From: Pollutimonas sp963706785 | Lineage (GTDB): Bacteria; Pseudomonadota; Gammaproteobacteria; Burkholderiales; Burkholderiaceae_B | Direction: 5' to 3' | Assembly: GCA_963706785.1 (NCBI GenBank) | Contig: CAVPNJ010000001.1 | Span: 1-64,000 of the forward strand | Length of the DNA: 64,000 nucleotides | Shown: piece by piece, positions 51,624-60,752 of the stretch | Layout of the letters: every line of letters begins with the position of its first letter | How positions within the stretch are numbered: position 1 is the first letter of the stretch | Translations under genes and position numbers: made by a program | The notes under the pieces: model-generated | What the model saw: only the letters and a program-made list of their open reading frames with translations | What the model was told of the DNA's origin: nothing | Databases searched by the model: none

Positions 51624-52487
51624 ATGCGCCTCGACGATTCGCGGGAAAGCAAAAATGTTGAAGATCGTAGGGGCCGCCGTATTTCACTGGGCGGACGTGG
51701 AGGCAAAATTGGATTAGGTACCATCGTACTTGCGTTGGTCGCCATGTACTTCGGCATCGATCCAAGTGTGATCTTGCAGAATGCAGGCGAACCGGCTGGA
51801 AACGAGCAAACTTACAGTACCGAGGGCGAGCCGGCGCAGCCGACCGCCGAAACCCGCTTCGTATCTAAAATACTCGGCGATACCGAAGACGTATGGACTG
51901 CGGTGTTCGAGCAAAAAGGCTGGGGAAATTACCAGCAACCTAAGCTGGTTCTGTTTAGCGGAGCAACGCCAACGGCGTGTGGAACCGGCCAGTCTGCAAT
52001 GGGGCCGTTTTATTGCCCTGGCGACAGCAAAGTCTATCTTGACCTCACTTTCTTCCAGCAGATGGCACAACAACTGAATTCACCTGGAGATTTTGCCCAG
52101 GCCTATGTGGTCGCTCACGAAGTGGGTCATCATGTCCAACATCTGTTGGGCGTCACCGATCAGGTCGACCAGGCGAGGCGCCGCTTGGGCGCGGCCGCCG
52201 CCAACCAGCTATCTGTCAAGGTCGAATTACAGGCCGACTGCTTTGCGGGGGTTTGGGCCCAACACTCCAATACCCAACGCAATACACTCGAAGAAGGCGA
52301 TATAGAAGAGGGGCTAGATGCCGCAACCGCTATCGGTGACGACCGTCTCCAGCAACAGGCCCAAGGCTACGCAGTGCCGGATTCGTTTACGCATGGCAGC
52401 TCAGCGCAACGAGTACGCTGGTTCAAGCGCGGACTCGCCAGCGGCGATATCGCGCAATGCGACACCTTCAGCGCCTCTTCCCTTTAA
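51624..52487 (+). CDS. Neutral zinc metallopeptidase (YpfJ family)
   Basis: A 287-residue protein with an N-terminal basic stretch (RRGRRISLGGRGGKIGLG), one membrane helix (TIVLALVAMYFGIDPSVIL) and a large extracytoplasmic domain. The peptidase motif is VAHEVGHHVQHLLGVTDQ and a second conserved piece QADCFAGVWAQH. Others are GPFYCPGDSKVYLDLTFFQQ and EEGLDAATAIGDDRLQ. The family has the zincin HExxH but little functional data. It converges with the small exported protein gene after its stop. Confidence 0.9.
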   Translation: MRLDDSRESKNVEDRRGRRISLGGRGGKIGLGTIVLALVAMYFGIDPSVILQNAGEPAGNEQTYSTEGEPAQPTAETRFVSKILGDTEDVWTAVFEQKGWGNYQQPKLVLFSGATPTACGTGQSAMGPFYCPGDSKVYLDLTFFQQMAQQLNSPGDFAQAYVVAHEVGHHVQHLLGVTDQVDQARRRLGAAAANQLSVKVELQADCFAGVWAQHSNTQRNTLEEGDIEEGLDAATAIGDDRLQQQAQGYAVPDSFTHGSSAQRVRWFKRGLASGDIAQCDTFSASSL

Positions 52488-52490
52488 GCT

Positions 52491-52859
52491 CTATTTACCT
52501 TGACCGCTCGGGTAAACCGGATAGGGAGCTGTCCCTTGCGGCATAGTCGAGTTTGTTCCGGGATAAGGACGGCTTCCCGCAGGCGGGCTCGAGGGCGGCA
52601 CCAGACCTGTGCCAGTACTATTTGCTGCACCGCTCGTGGTGGAGTCAGGCTGCGTACCGGGCATACCAGCAGGCGCCTGCGAGCCAGTCGCACCAGCATC
52701 AGCAGGAATCTCTGTCTCTGTCACTTTCAGGGTTGGCTTGATATCAATTTTCTGCGCTTTGATCCAGGCATCGTGTGCCGCCTGGTCACGCGCTTGAGCC
52801 CCCGCAAACGGAGCGGCCAAAAGAGCTGCGATTAAAAGCGTTCTATTTAATGTTTTCAT
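52491..52859 (-). CDS. Small exported protein, proline/glycine-rich
   Basis: A 122-residue protein. Residues 1-22 are a signal peptide (KTLNRTLLIAALLAAPFAGA, then QA). After DQAAHDAWIKAQKIDIKP the rest is a low-complexity Pro/Ser/Thr/Gly tail, as in secreted proteins with DUF4148-like starts. Start at MKTLNRT (52859), 19 codons inside the longer open frame. The DUF4148 link is a guess. It faces the metallopeptidase gene. Confidence 0.6.
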   Translation of the reverse strand: MKTLNRTLLIAALLAAPFAGAQARDQAAHDAWIKAQKIDIKPTLKVTETEIPADAGATGSQAPAGMPGTQPDSTTSGAANSTGTGLVPPSSPPAGSRPYPGTNSTMPQGTAPYPVYPSGQGK

Positions 52860-53101
52860 GGCAATCACATCCTTCGTGAAGATGAGGGAATCTTTATGGT
52901 AGAAGAAAGGTTCCATCGTGTATCGGCCAAAGGTTTCAAACTGTCACCGGTCAAGGGGCCTAGTTACTGTCCGTTTCTCTTTTGGAAAAAGCTGTGGTGT
53001 AAAACTTAATTCAAACTTCGTGCTAGAATTCCGTTTCTGTCTAGAAACAAACGCCAACCGAACGGTGTTATACTTTTCAGTCGTTGTTTTGCTATTGCAG
53101 T

Positions 53102-53178
53102 GGTGGCCGTAGCTCAGTTGGTAGAGTCCCGGATTGTGATTCCGGTTGTCGTGGGTTCGAGCCCCATCGGTCACCCCA
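53102..53178 (+). tRNA. tRNA-His (anticodon GUG)
   Basis: Acceptor GTGGCCG (53103-53109) pairs with CGGTCAC (53168-53174); an additional G at 53102 pairs with discriminator C175, the G-1 that marks tRNA-His. The anticodon loop TTGTGAT carries GUG. D arm TAGCTCAGTTGGTAGAG, T arm GTGGGTTCGAGCCCCAT, encoded CCA at 53176-53178. Confidence 0.95.
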
Positions 53179-53556
53179 AATTCTTATACAAACCAGCGAA
53201 AACAAAAGCCTGGATTCGGCTAAGCTCAAGAAGAACGCTGGTTTTAAAAGCACCCCCATTTCAGCCCGCCTAATCGGTGGGCTTTTTTGCATGAAGTCAA
53301 CGGCTTTGGCATCTGCCCGCTACCGAAAGGAATGTCCATGAACGATTCCCGGCTAATAGGCATGCAAGCGCCGGCGCATTATGACTCCAGACTCCGACAC
53401 TCCTTCTTGGTCACTCGCCCCTGAGGGGCAAGAGCGCCCCATATCGCAAGCCCCCCCTTCCTGCCGACTAGTCTATATACTTAACGCAGGCTGCGTCCTG
53501 GCGACCCGGCCCAGGTTGGCACAGCTTAGTATTCCACGGTAAAGAAAAACGGGGAT
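53179..53556. other. Non-coding region after tRNA-His
   Basis: About 378 bases containing the terminator at 53263-53287 and a perfect hairpin GCCCC-TGA-GGGGC (53417-53429). No open frame above 30 codons is convincing. Near 53560 the next reading frame begins. Confidence 0.4.
53263..53287 (+). terminator. Intrinsic terminator after tRNA-His
   Basis: AGCCCGCC with GGTGGGCT (one G-T pair) around TAATC, followed by a T-run (53283-53288). Confidence 0.8.
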
Positions 53557-53568
53557 ATGACGCTGAAT

Positions 53569-53889
53569 ATGGCTTCTTTGCACTATCTGATTCTGGAATA
53601 TTCGCCACATGTGGCGTTTTTTGCTAGCGTCGCCGTAGGCCGCACTACTACCGTGCACGCCGCCATGGCCAAGAACGATGTGCGGGCAGCGATCGGCTGG
53701 GTCGGTATCACTTTGATGTCGCCGCTTCTGGGGCCTCTTTCCCACCTGGTCGCCGGCATCAACCGGATCCGCCAAGATCATATTTCCAGTCAACGCAATA
53801 AGAGCCTGAAGTATTATTCCGGCGACCTTGAACCGCCAGTGGATAATGGACGTCAAGCAGGACTCCGGACAGAGACGGCGTTAGAGTGA
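53569..53889 (+). CDS. PLDc_N-type membrane protein, possibly truncated
   Basis: About 107 residues. The segment DVRAAIGWVGITLMSPLLGP and LSHLVAGINRIRQDH is the cardiolipin-synthase N-terminal (PLDc_N) pattern: two membrane helices with a W-x-G-x core and a basic R-x-R end. Full cardiolipin synthases continue with two HKD phosphodiesterase motifs; here the frame ends after about 40 polar residues. It may be a stand-alone PLDc_N protein or the remnant of a phospholipase D gene. The start is 53557 or 53569 (MASLHYLIL). It converges on and overlaps the GH144-like gene by 37 bases. Confidence 0.5.
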   Translation: MASLHYLILEYSPHVAFFASVAVGRTTTVHAAMAKNDVRAAIGWVGITLMSPLLGPLSHLVAGINRIRQDHISSQRNKSLKYYSGDLEPPVDNGRQAGLRTETALE

Positions 53890-55199
53890 TTCCCGGCCTC
53901 AAGCAACCAGCCGCCGGTGAAACCCGCCTGCTTCAGACCTTGGGTTATGTAGGAACAGCTACGCATGAGCGTCCATAAGTACCCCGTGAGGTAGTTTTCT
54001 ATCATCAGTACAATCGGGCCCTGGTTAATCCCGAAATGCCAGGGTGAAACCCATCCGCAAGGCTTGCACTTGTCGTTTAAATAGGTGGGGTTGAAGGTGG
54101 CTTTGAAGCCGTACAAGCCGTTTGACGTCAGCTTCAGCGAGTTGATGTAGTGGTCTATGATAGGCAGCACGATATCGGGGGCAAACGGCAGCGAGGCCAC
54201 CACAGCCCATGGCGCGACGGTGCCATCGTCCGGCCCATACGGAATACCACGCCCGACATAGTCCAGGAACTGGCGCAAGACACCGTTGACTTTCATGGTT
54301 ATCGGACCAGGGCCGTCGCTGGCGGTTATGCCCCAACAGTCTGGGCCGTAGCCGGAAAATTTCAAGGGGTTGTGAATGGCATATTGCTGCTGGGCACGGG
54401 TAGCGCGTTCGCTGTTCTGGAAATAGTCTATGCCCTTGTCTCGCATATAACTGTCTTGAATGCCACGAAAGTCTATCCAGCAATGCGACAGTTGATGGGT
54501 AAAAAGCGGGCCGGCGTATACATACTCATACCCATAGCAGTTTTCCCAGCGGTAAGTGCTTAGCCATGCGTCGTAACTGCCTGCCGGTATGGGGTGGGTT
54601 GGCGACCCGAGCGCTAGTATGTACAACACCAAAGCCTCATCGTAGCCTTCCCAGTGATATGGCAGAAAGCCGCTTTCCGGTTTCCACCCATGGGCGAGCT
54701 TTTCTCCTTGATTTAATGCCCACTGCCAATCGGCTCTCCGAAACAACGCGTCGGCAAGGTCGCGGATTTCTTTTTCGGCGGCGCTATCGGCGTTGAAGTA
54801 GGCGGCGGCTGCCAAGACCCCGGCCAGCAACAAGGCGCTATCGATGGTGGATAGTTCGCACTGCCAGGCGCGGCGACCAGTCTGCATATCCAGAAAATGA
54901 TAATAAAAGCCCTTGTAGCCGGTGGCGTCGACGTGTATTCCTTGTGGGCTATTCCAGAAAAACCGCAAAGTGGTCAGCGAGCGTTCAAGCGCCGCTTTGT
55001 GTGTCATCAAGCCGCGCTCAACCGCGATGGGATAGGCGCTTAGTGCCAGGCCGGTGGCGGCAATGCTTGCGGGCCAATGAGGCGCGCTTTTGTCGACCAC
55101 CAGTCCGTTGGCTGGGTTAGTTTCGTGCTTGAAGTAGCTGAACGACAGCCGCTGCAACTGCTCAAGCTCCGCTTCGCCTTGTTGCTTTGTACCGCTCAT
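53853..55199 (-). CDS. Glycoamylase/GH144-like glycoside hydrolase
   Basis: A 448-residue protein of the glycoamylase (PF10091) type, whose characterised members are GH144 endo-beta-1,2-glucanases and the similar domain in cyclic beta-1,2-glucan synthases. Family marks: LQRLSFSYFKHETNPANGLV, SIAATGLALSAYPIAVERG, GFYYHFLDMQTGRRAWQCEL, STIDSALLLAGVLAAAAYF and PDCWGITASDGPGP (with a GYGPDCWG core). No signal peptide is seen, so a cytoplasmic role is likely. The start at MSGTKQQGEAELEQ (55199) is 16 bases from the pgm stop. Last gene of the operon. Confidence 0.82.
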   Translation of the reverse strand: MSGTKQQGEAELEQLQRLSFSYFKHETNPANGLVVDKSAPHWPASIAATGLALSAYPIAVERGLMTHKAALERSLTTLRFFWNSPQGIHVDATGYKGFYYHFLDMQTGRRAWQCELSTIDSALLLAGVLAAAAYFNADSAAEKEIRDLADALFRRADWQWALNQGEKLAHGWKPESGFLPYHWEGYDEALVLYILALGSPTHPIPAGSYDAWLSTYRWENCYGYEYVYAGPLFTHQLSHCWIDFRGIQDSYMRDKGIDYFQNSERATRAQQQYAIHNPLKFSGYGPDCWGITASDGPGPITMKVNGVLRQFLDYVGRGIPYGPDDGTVAPWAVVASLPFAPDIVLPIIDHYINSLKLTSNGLYGFKATFNPTYLNDKCKPCGWVSPWHFGINQGPIVLMIENYLTGYLWTLMRSCSYITQGLKQAGFTGGWLLEAGNHSNAVSVRSPA

Positions 55200-55215
55200 T
55201 TCCTTTCCCTTCACG

Positions 55216-56895
55216 CTAATGGCGCGAGCCCGCGCCCAATGCAGTGCTGACAATGACCTGGGCCTCAGTCAGAATGCGCTGCAAGTGCTCTTCGTTCTGG
55301 AAGCTTTCCGCGTAGATTTTGTAGATCTCCTCAGTGCCCGATGGACGCGCGGCAAACCATCCGTTTGCGGCGGCTACTTTCACGCCGCCAATCGACGCGC
55401 CGTTGCCCGGCGCTTCGGTCAAAATAGCGCTTATCGGCTCGCCGGCCAGTTCTTTGGTGTGTATGGCTTGTGCCGATAGTCCAGCCAATTGCTTTTTTTC
55501 CGACAAGTCGGCGCTGGCCTCAAACCGTCGGAAAATCGGTGTGCCCAGGCTTTTCGTCAGTTCGGCATAGGCCTGGCCCGGGTCGCTCCCTGTTACCGCC
55601 GTCATTTCCGCCGCAAGCAAAGCCGCAATCATGCCGTCCTTGTCGGTCGTCCAGACCGAGCCATCCCTACGCAGAAATGAGGCGCCCGCGCTTTCTTCGC
55701 CGCCAAAACCCAGCGAACCGTCGAACAGCCCGTCCACGAACCATTTAAAGCCTACCGGCACCTCAAATAGCTTTCGGCCCAGCCGCGCCGCCACTCGATC
55801 TATGATCTGGCTGCTGACTACGGTTTTCCCTATGCCCGTGCCTGGACTCCATTGAGCCCTGTGGGTGAACAAATATTGGATGGCGGCGGCAAGATAATGG
55901 TTGGGGGGCAGCAGCCCGACGCTTGGTGTGACAATGCCGTGACGGTCGTAATCGGTATCGCAGCCAAAGGCGATGTCGGAGCTGTCTTTAAGCTGGATAA
56001 GACGCTTCATGGCATAGGGCGATGACGGATCCATACGGATCTTCCCGTCCCAGTCTACCGACATGAAGCGAAAGGTGGGGTCGACTTCTTCGCTGACTAC
56101 CGTCAGGTTCAGATGGTAGCGTTCCGCAATTCTCGACCAATAGTGCACCCCTGCGCCACCCAGCGGATCGACGGCCATGTGTATGCGGCTGCTAAGGATC
56201 GCCTGCATATCTATGATGGTGTCCAGGTCGTTCACATAGGCGCTGAGAAAATCGTGGCGATGTGTAGTGTTGGCAAGCCGTGCGCGATCGTAAGGCCAGC
56301 GCAGCACGCCTTTCAAGCCCGCTTCAAGTAAAGCGTTGGCCCGGGCTTCAATCCATTGCGTTATTTCGACATCGGCGGGCCCGCCGTTGCTGGCGTTGTA
56401 TTTATAGCCGCCGCTATCGGGGGGATTATGTGACGGTGTGATCACGATGCCATCGGCCAACGCGCTGACTCGCCCGCAGTTGTAGGCCAGGATGGCGTGC
56501 GATACCGCAGGGGTCGGCGTGGTTTCGTTATTTTGCGAGATCATAGTTTCGACGCCGTTGGCCGCATATACCTCAAGCGCACTGGCTGCGGCTGGCGTCG
56601 ACAAGGCATGGGTATCGTTGCCGACAAAAAGCGGGCCATTCACATGGCTGTGTTTCCGGTAGTCGCAAATGGCTTGGGTGATCGCCAGCACATGCCACTC
56701 GTTGAATGTGCAGTCGAATGCCGTCCCGCGATGGCCGGAGGTACCGAAGGCAACCCGCTGTGCGGGTATGGATGCGTCGGGCGTATTGGTGTAGTAACAC
56801 GTAATAAGCCTGGGGATGTCAACCAACAACGATAAGGGTGCGGGTTTGCCGGCCAGCGGGCTGATAGACATGGATGCGCTTTGGGCGTCGGTCAT
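55216..56895 (-). CDS. pgm: Alpha-D-glucose phosphate-specific phosphoglucomutase
   Basis: A 559-residue Pgm interconverting glucose-1-P and glucose-6-P. Motifs: FGTSGHRGTAFDCTFNE (sugar-phosphate loop), catalytic serine S155 in VITPSHNPPDSGGYKYN, metal site FGCDTDYDRHGIVTPS, substrate loop FGGEESAGASFLR, phosphate-binding loop RPSGTEEIYKIYAES. It matches the length of E. coli Pgm (546). Its ATG overlaps the tkt stop by four bases. Within the operon it would convert glucose-1-P coming from or going to glucan into the hexose pool. Confidence 0.95.
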   Translation of the reverse strand: MTDAQSASMSISPLAGKPAPLSLLVDIPRLITCYYTNTPDASIPAQRVAFGTSGHRGTAFDCTFNEWHVLAITQAICDYRKHSHVNGPLFVGNDTHALSTPAAASALEVYAANGVETMISQNNETTPTPAVSHAILAYNCGRVSALADGIVITPSHNPPDSGGYKYNASNGGPADVEITQWIEARANALLEAGLKGVLRWPYDRARLANTTHRHDFLSAYVNDLDTIIDMQAILSSRIHMAVDPLGGAGVHYWSRIAERYHLNLTVVSEEVDPTFRFMSVDWDGKIRMDPSSPYAMKRLIQLKDSSDIAFGCDTDYDRHGIVTPSVGLLPPNHYLAAAIQYLFTHRAQWSPGTGIGKTVVSSQIIDRVAARLGRKLFEVPVGFKWFVDGLFDGSLGFGGEESAGASFLRRDGSVWTTDKDGMIAALLAAEMTAVTGSDPGQAYAELTKSLGTPIFRRFEASADLSEKKQLAGLSAQAIHTKELAGEPISAILTEAPGNGASIGGVKVAAANGWFAARPSGTEEIYKIYAESFQNEEHLQRILTEAQVIVSTALGAGSRH

Positions 56896-58976
56896 CGTCG
56901 AGCTCCTTTTGCCGCTAGCTGTTCACGTACTGCGTTGATGACATGCGCCGGCTCGAAGCCGAAATGGCTCGCGACCTCTTTTGCGGGCGCCGACATGCCG
57001 AAGGCACGCATACCTAGAATGGCTCCGTGCAACCCGGTATAGCGCTCCCAACCAAAGGGGGATGCGGCCTCGACCGCCACGCGCGCCGTAATCGTGGGCG
57101 GCAGCACACTGTCGCGATATGCCTGGCTCTGGCTCTCGAACAATTCCCATGAAGGCATGCTGACGACGCGCGTGTTGATGCCTTCAGTCTTGAGCTCTTC
57201 GTAGGCTGCGATGCATAGTGCTACTTCACTCCCTGTAGCCAGCAGCAGGACGTCGGGTTCGCCATCTGGCACGTCCGCCAATATGTAGGCGCCTTGCGCC
57301 AGACCGCTGGCCGAACCGTATTTATTGCGGTCCAGCGTTGGCACGGCTTGCCGCGTCAGCACCAACGATATGGGGCAATCAGTGGTTTGCATGATGACTC
57401 GCCAGGCGCTGACAACTTCGTTGGCATCAGCCGGTCGTATCACGATCATACCCGGCATTGCCCGCAGCCCGGCCAGCTGACCTATCGGCTGATGGGTTGG
57501 GCCGTCCTCGCCCAGGCCGATTGAGTCGTGCGTCCATATATAGATGATGGGCAGCTTCATCATGGCGCTGAGCCGAAGTGCGGCACGGCAGTAATCGGTG
57601 AAAACAAAGAAGCTTGCCGCGAAAGGACGCAGGCCCGACAGGCTTAATCCGTTGGCAATGGCGCACATGGCGTGTTCGCGCAGGCCGAAGTGGAGATTAC
57701 GGCCACTATAGTCACCGTCTGCACCCGGCCCTTGAAAGCTTTTTTCCAAGACTCCGGTCAATTTGGTTTTGGTCGATGGCGCCAGGTCGGCCGCGCCGCC
57801 CAGCAGCCACGGCATGCGGGCGGCAATTGCATTGAGCACTTCTCCCGATGATTCCCGAGTCGCCAGCCCTTTTGCATCGGTCGGGAATGCAGGTAGCGAC
57901 GTATCCCAGTTGTCAGGCGCTATGCGCTGCTGCATCTGGTCAAGCTGATCTGCCAGGTCGGGATATTGAGCGCGATAGGCAGCATAGTTGGCTTCCCAGG
58001 CAGCATAAGCGTGGGCACCCCGTTGGCCGAATTGCCGGTCAAAATGCTGGCATACTTCTTCGTTAACGTTGAACTGACTGTCTGGATCGCAGCCGTAAAA
58101 CTCCTTGGCCAATCGCGTTTCTGTTACGCCCAGGGGTTCGCCGTGCGCTTCGCGCGTGTCGTGCTTGTTGGGCGCACCATAACCGATATGGCTATGGGTA
58201 ATGATCAGCGTCGGGCGATCGTGGGTTGCAAGAAACGAATTGTAGGCATGAGCAAGCGATGACAGGTCGTTGGCATCGCTGACGTGGACTACATGCCAGC
58301 CGTAGGCAGCGAATCGGGCGGCAACGTCCTCCGTAAAGGCCAGCGTAGTGGATCCTTCAATGGTGATGCGATTGTCGTCATAGATCCAGCACAGCCCGGC
58401 AAGTTTAAGATGACCGGCCAATGACGCCGCTTCGCTCCCTACCCCTTCCATCATGTCGCCATCGCTGCACAATACATAGACATTATGGTTGAACAGCTCG
58501 TACCCGGGGCGATTGAAGGTGGCGGCCAGCCATCGTTCGGCTATGGCCATACCGACGCTGGTGGCAATGCCCTGCCCTAACGGCCCGGTGGTAGTTTCAA
58601 CGCCCGTGGTCAGGCCGTATTCCGGATGTCCTGAACAAAGACTTCCAAGCTGGCGAAAGCGTTTGAGCTCTTCCATGGGGACAGCTAATTGTGAAACCGG
58701 TTCTCCGTCGGAACGCGCCGCCTTTACGCCTGTCAGGTGCAGCAGACTGTAAAGCAAGGCGCAGGCATGGCCGGCTGACAGTACAAAGCGATCGCGGTTC
58801 AGCCAATTTGGATGACTCGGATCGTAGTGTAAAAATTTCTGCCAAAGACAATAAACGGTGGGTGCTGCCCCCATAGGGGTGCCAGGGTGACCAGACTGAG
58901 CTTGTTGGACGGCGTCTATCGATAGCGTACGCAAGGTGTTGACACAGAGTTGATCGAGTTCGTCCTGTGAATTCAT
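56892..58976 (-). CDS. tkt: Transketolase
   Basis: A 694-residue thiamine-diphosphate enzyme moving two-carbon ketol units in the non-oxidative pentose phosphate pathway. N-terminal domain: SIDAVQQAQSGHPGTPMGA and GQGIATSVGMAIAERWLA; the ThDP motif with LCSDGDMMEGVGSEAASLAG; pyrimidine domain: LHFGLREHAMCAIANGLSL (catalytic Glu) and THDSIGLGEDGPTHQPIGQL. The C-terminal domain has AVEAASPFGWERYTGLHG. Length is slightly above E. coli TktA (663). It sits between pgi (96-base gap) and pgm. A second copy for central metabolism may exist elsewhere. Confidence 0.95.
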   Translation of the reverse strand: MNSQDELDQLCVNTLRTLSIDAVQQAQSGHPGTPMGAAPTVYCLWQKFLHYDPSHPNWLNRDRFVLSAGHACALLYSLLHLTGVKAARSDGEPVSQLAVPMEELKRFRQLGSLCSGHPEYGLTTGVETTTGPLGQGIATSVGMAIAERWLAATFNRPGYELFNHNVYVLCSDGDMMEGVGSEAASLAGHLKLAGLCWIYDDNRITIEGSTTLAFTEDVAARFAAYGWHVVHVSDANDLSSLAHAYNSFLATHDRPTLIITHSHIGYGAPNKHDTREAHGEPLGVTETRLAKEFYGCDPDSQFNVNEEVCQHFDRQFGQRGAHAYAAWEANYAAYRAQYPDLADQLDQMQQRIAPDNWDTSLPAFPTDAKGLATRESSGEVLNAIAARMPWLLGGAADLAPSTKTKLTGVLEKSFQGPGADGDYSGRNLHFGLREHAMCAIANGLSLSGLRPFAASFFVFTDYCRAALRLSAMMKLPIIYIWTHDSIGLGEDGPTHQPIGQLAGLRAMPGMIVIRPADANEVVSAWRVIMQTTDCPISLVLTRQAVPTLDRNKYGSASGLAQGAYILADVPDGEPDVLLLATGSEVALCIAAYEELKTEGINTRVVSMPSWELFESQSQAYRDSVLPPTITARVAVEAASPFGWERYTGLHGAILGMRAFGMSAPAKEVASHFGFEPAHVINAVREQLAAKGARR

Positions 58977-59072
58977 GATTCCACCCCTTTAGCGTGCGTC
59001 CTGCCTCGGTACTGCTCAGCAAAGAATGCTGTTGAAAAATGTTTACCCTCGGTGCCAACTGGCGCCAGGAGT

Positions 59073-60752
59073 TCAATCGCCGTCGTAGCCTGTGGCCATG
59101 GCTGCTCCCTTTTTCAGGCTGCGATAGCGCCGCATCAGTGCGTTAGTGGAGCTATCGTGCTTTAGCGGGGGGTCATCCGTGCTCTCGAGTTCCGGCGAGG
59201 TGCGTTTAGCCAACTGTTTGCCCAGTTCGACGCCCCATTGGTCAAAAGAGTCGATATTCCAGATGACGCCTTGCGTAAAGACGCTGTGCTCGTAAAGCGC
59301 AACCAGGGTTCCAAGCGAGTATGGGGTCAGCCGCTCGGCCAAAATGGTGTTGCTTGGACGATTGCCTTCGAAGACGCGATGGGGAGCCTGCCAGTCGGGT
59401 ATGCCCTCGGCAGCTACCTGCTCCCGGGTTTTACCGAAGGCTAGCGCTTCGGTTTGAGCAAACAGGTTAGCCATCAATTCGTCGTGTTGGTCGCCCAGCG
59501 GGTTAAGCGTTTGGCAAAAACCGATAAAGTCGCAAGAAATCAAATGCGTGCCTTGATGTATCAGTTGGTAGAAGGAATGCTGGCCGTTCGTGCCTGGTTC
59601 GCCCCAATATATAGGACCTGTCTGATAGTCGACGGTGGTGCCGGCTAACGTGACGTGCTTGCCGTTGCTCTCCATCGTCAGTTGCTGCAAGTAGGCGGGA
59701 AAGCGTGCAAGATACTGTTCGTATGGCAGTACGGCGACAGTGCGCGCATCAAGAAAATTGGTATTCCATATCGCCAGCAGCCCCATCAGCGCCGGCAAGT
59801 TCTGTCGCAACGGGGTATGTCGAAAATGCTGGTCCATGGCGTGAAAACCATTCAGCATTTCTGTGAACCGCGCTGGTCCGATGGCGATCATGGTCGACAG
59901 CCCTATCGCTGAGTCGATCGAGTAGCGCCCGCCAACCCAGTCCCAGAATCCAAACATTTCGGCGGTATCGATGCCGAACCGGGAAACCTCTTCAGCATTG
60001 GTTGATATCGCCACAAAGTGTCTACGTAACGCTTCTTTGTTACCTAGTTTGTTCAGGCACCACTCACGTGCTGCGCGCGCGTTGGTCAAGGTTTCGAGGG
60101 TGCCGAAAGTTTTCGAGCAGACGATGACCAAGGTTTCCTCGGGGTCCAGGCCACGCGTGGCTTCAGTGAAATCGGTGGCATCCATGTTCGAGATAAAACG
60201 GAAATCAATATCGCGTTGGCTGTAATGCCGCAATGCTTCGTAGGCCATAACCGGGCCCAGAGCAGACCCCCCTATCCCAATATTGATGACATTCCTGATG
60301 CGCTTACCGGTATACCCTAGCCATGCGCCGCTCCGTACCTGCTCTGAAAATTCCGCCATGCGCGCCAGCGTGGTGTGTACGTCCGGGACGACGTTTCTGC
60401 CATCCACAGAAATCTGCTCATCTGCGGCAGCGCGCAAAGCGATATGAAGCACGGCGCGTTGCTCGGTGATATTGATTTTCTTGCCCTCGAACATGGCTTC
60501 GACATGCTGATGCAGGCCGCATTGCTCGGCCAGTTTTTCCAGCAGGTCCAGGGTTTCGTCTGTGATGCGGTTCTTGGCGTAGTCAAGGTAAAGCCCGGCA
60601 CCTTCGGCAGCCAGCCGGTCCCCGCGGTGTGGGTCGTCGGCGAATAGCTGGCGCAACGATGTATTGCGTATTGCCTGTTGGTGCGCCTGCAGCGCTTTCC
60701 AGGCTGGGCTTGAGGTCAGCGGCTGTGATCGGACGAACGGATAAGCACTCAT
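59073..60752 (-). CDS. pgi: Glucose-6-phosphate isomerase
   Basis: A 559-residue Pgi converting glucose-6-P and fructose-6-P. Marks: INIGIGGSALGPVMAYEALR, VCSKTFGTLETLTNARAARE, WVGGRYSIDSAIGLSTMIAI, GTNGQHSFYQLIHQGTHLIS and HSVFTQGVIWNIDSFDQWGV, with LGKQLAKRT near the end. The ATG at 60752 (MSAYPFVRSQ) overlaps the tal stop in an ATGA, which supports it over the GTG or ATG starts further up. Its closeness to tal recalls bifunctional transaldolase/isomerase fusions in other bacteria. Confidence 0.95.
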   Translation of the reverse strand: MSAYPFVRSQPLTSSPAWKALQAHQQAIRNTSLRQLFADDPHRGDRLAAEGAGLYLDYAKNRITDETLDLLEKLAEQCGLHQHVEAMFEGKKINITEQRAVLHIALRAAADEQISVDGRNVVPDVHTTLARMAEFSEQVRSGAWLGYTGKRIRNVINIGIGGSALGPVMAYEALRHYSQRDIDFRFISNMDATDFTEATRGLDPEETLVIVCSKTFGTLETLTNARAAREWCLNKLGNKEALRRHFVAISTNAEEVSRFGIDTAEMFGFWDWVGGRYSIDSAIGLSTMIAIGPARFTEMLNGFHAMDQHFRHTPLRQNLPALMGLLAIWNTNFLDARTVAVLPYEQYLARFPAYLQQLTMESNGKHVTLAGTTVDYQTGPIYWGEPGTNGQHSFYQLIHQGTHLISCDFIGFCQTLNPLGDQHDELMANLFAQTEALAFGKTREQVAAEGIPDWQAPHRVFEGNRPSNTILAERLTPYSLGTLVALYEHSVFTQGVIWNIDSFDQWGVELGKQLAKRTSPELESTDDPPLKHDSSTNALMRRYRSLKKGAAMATGYDGD

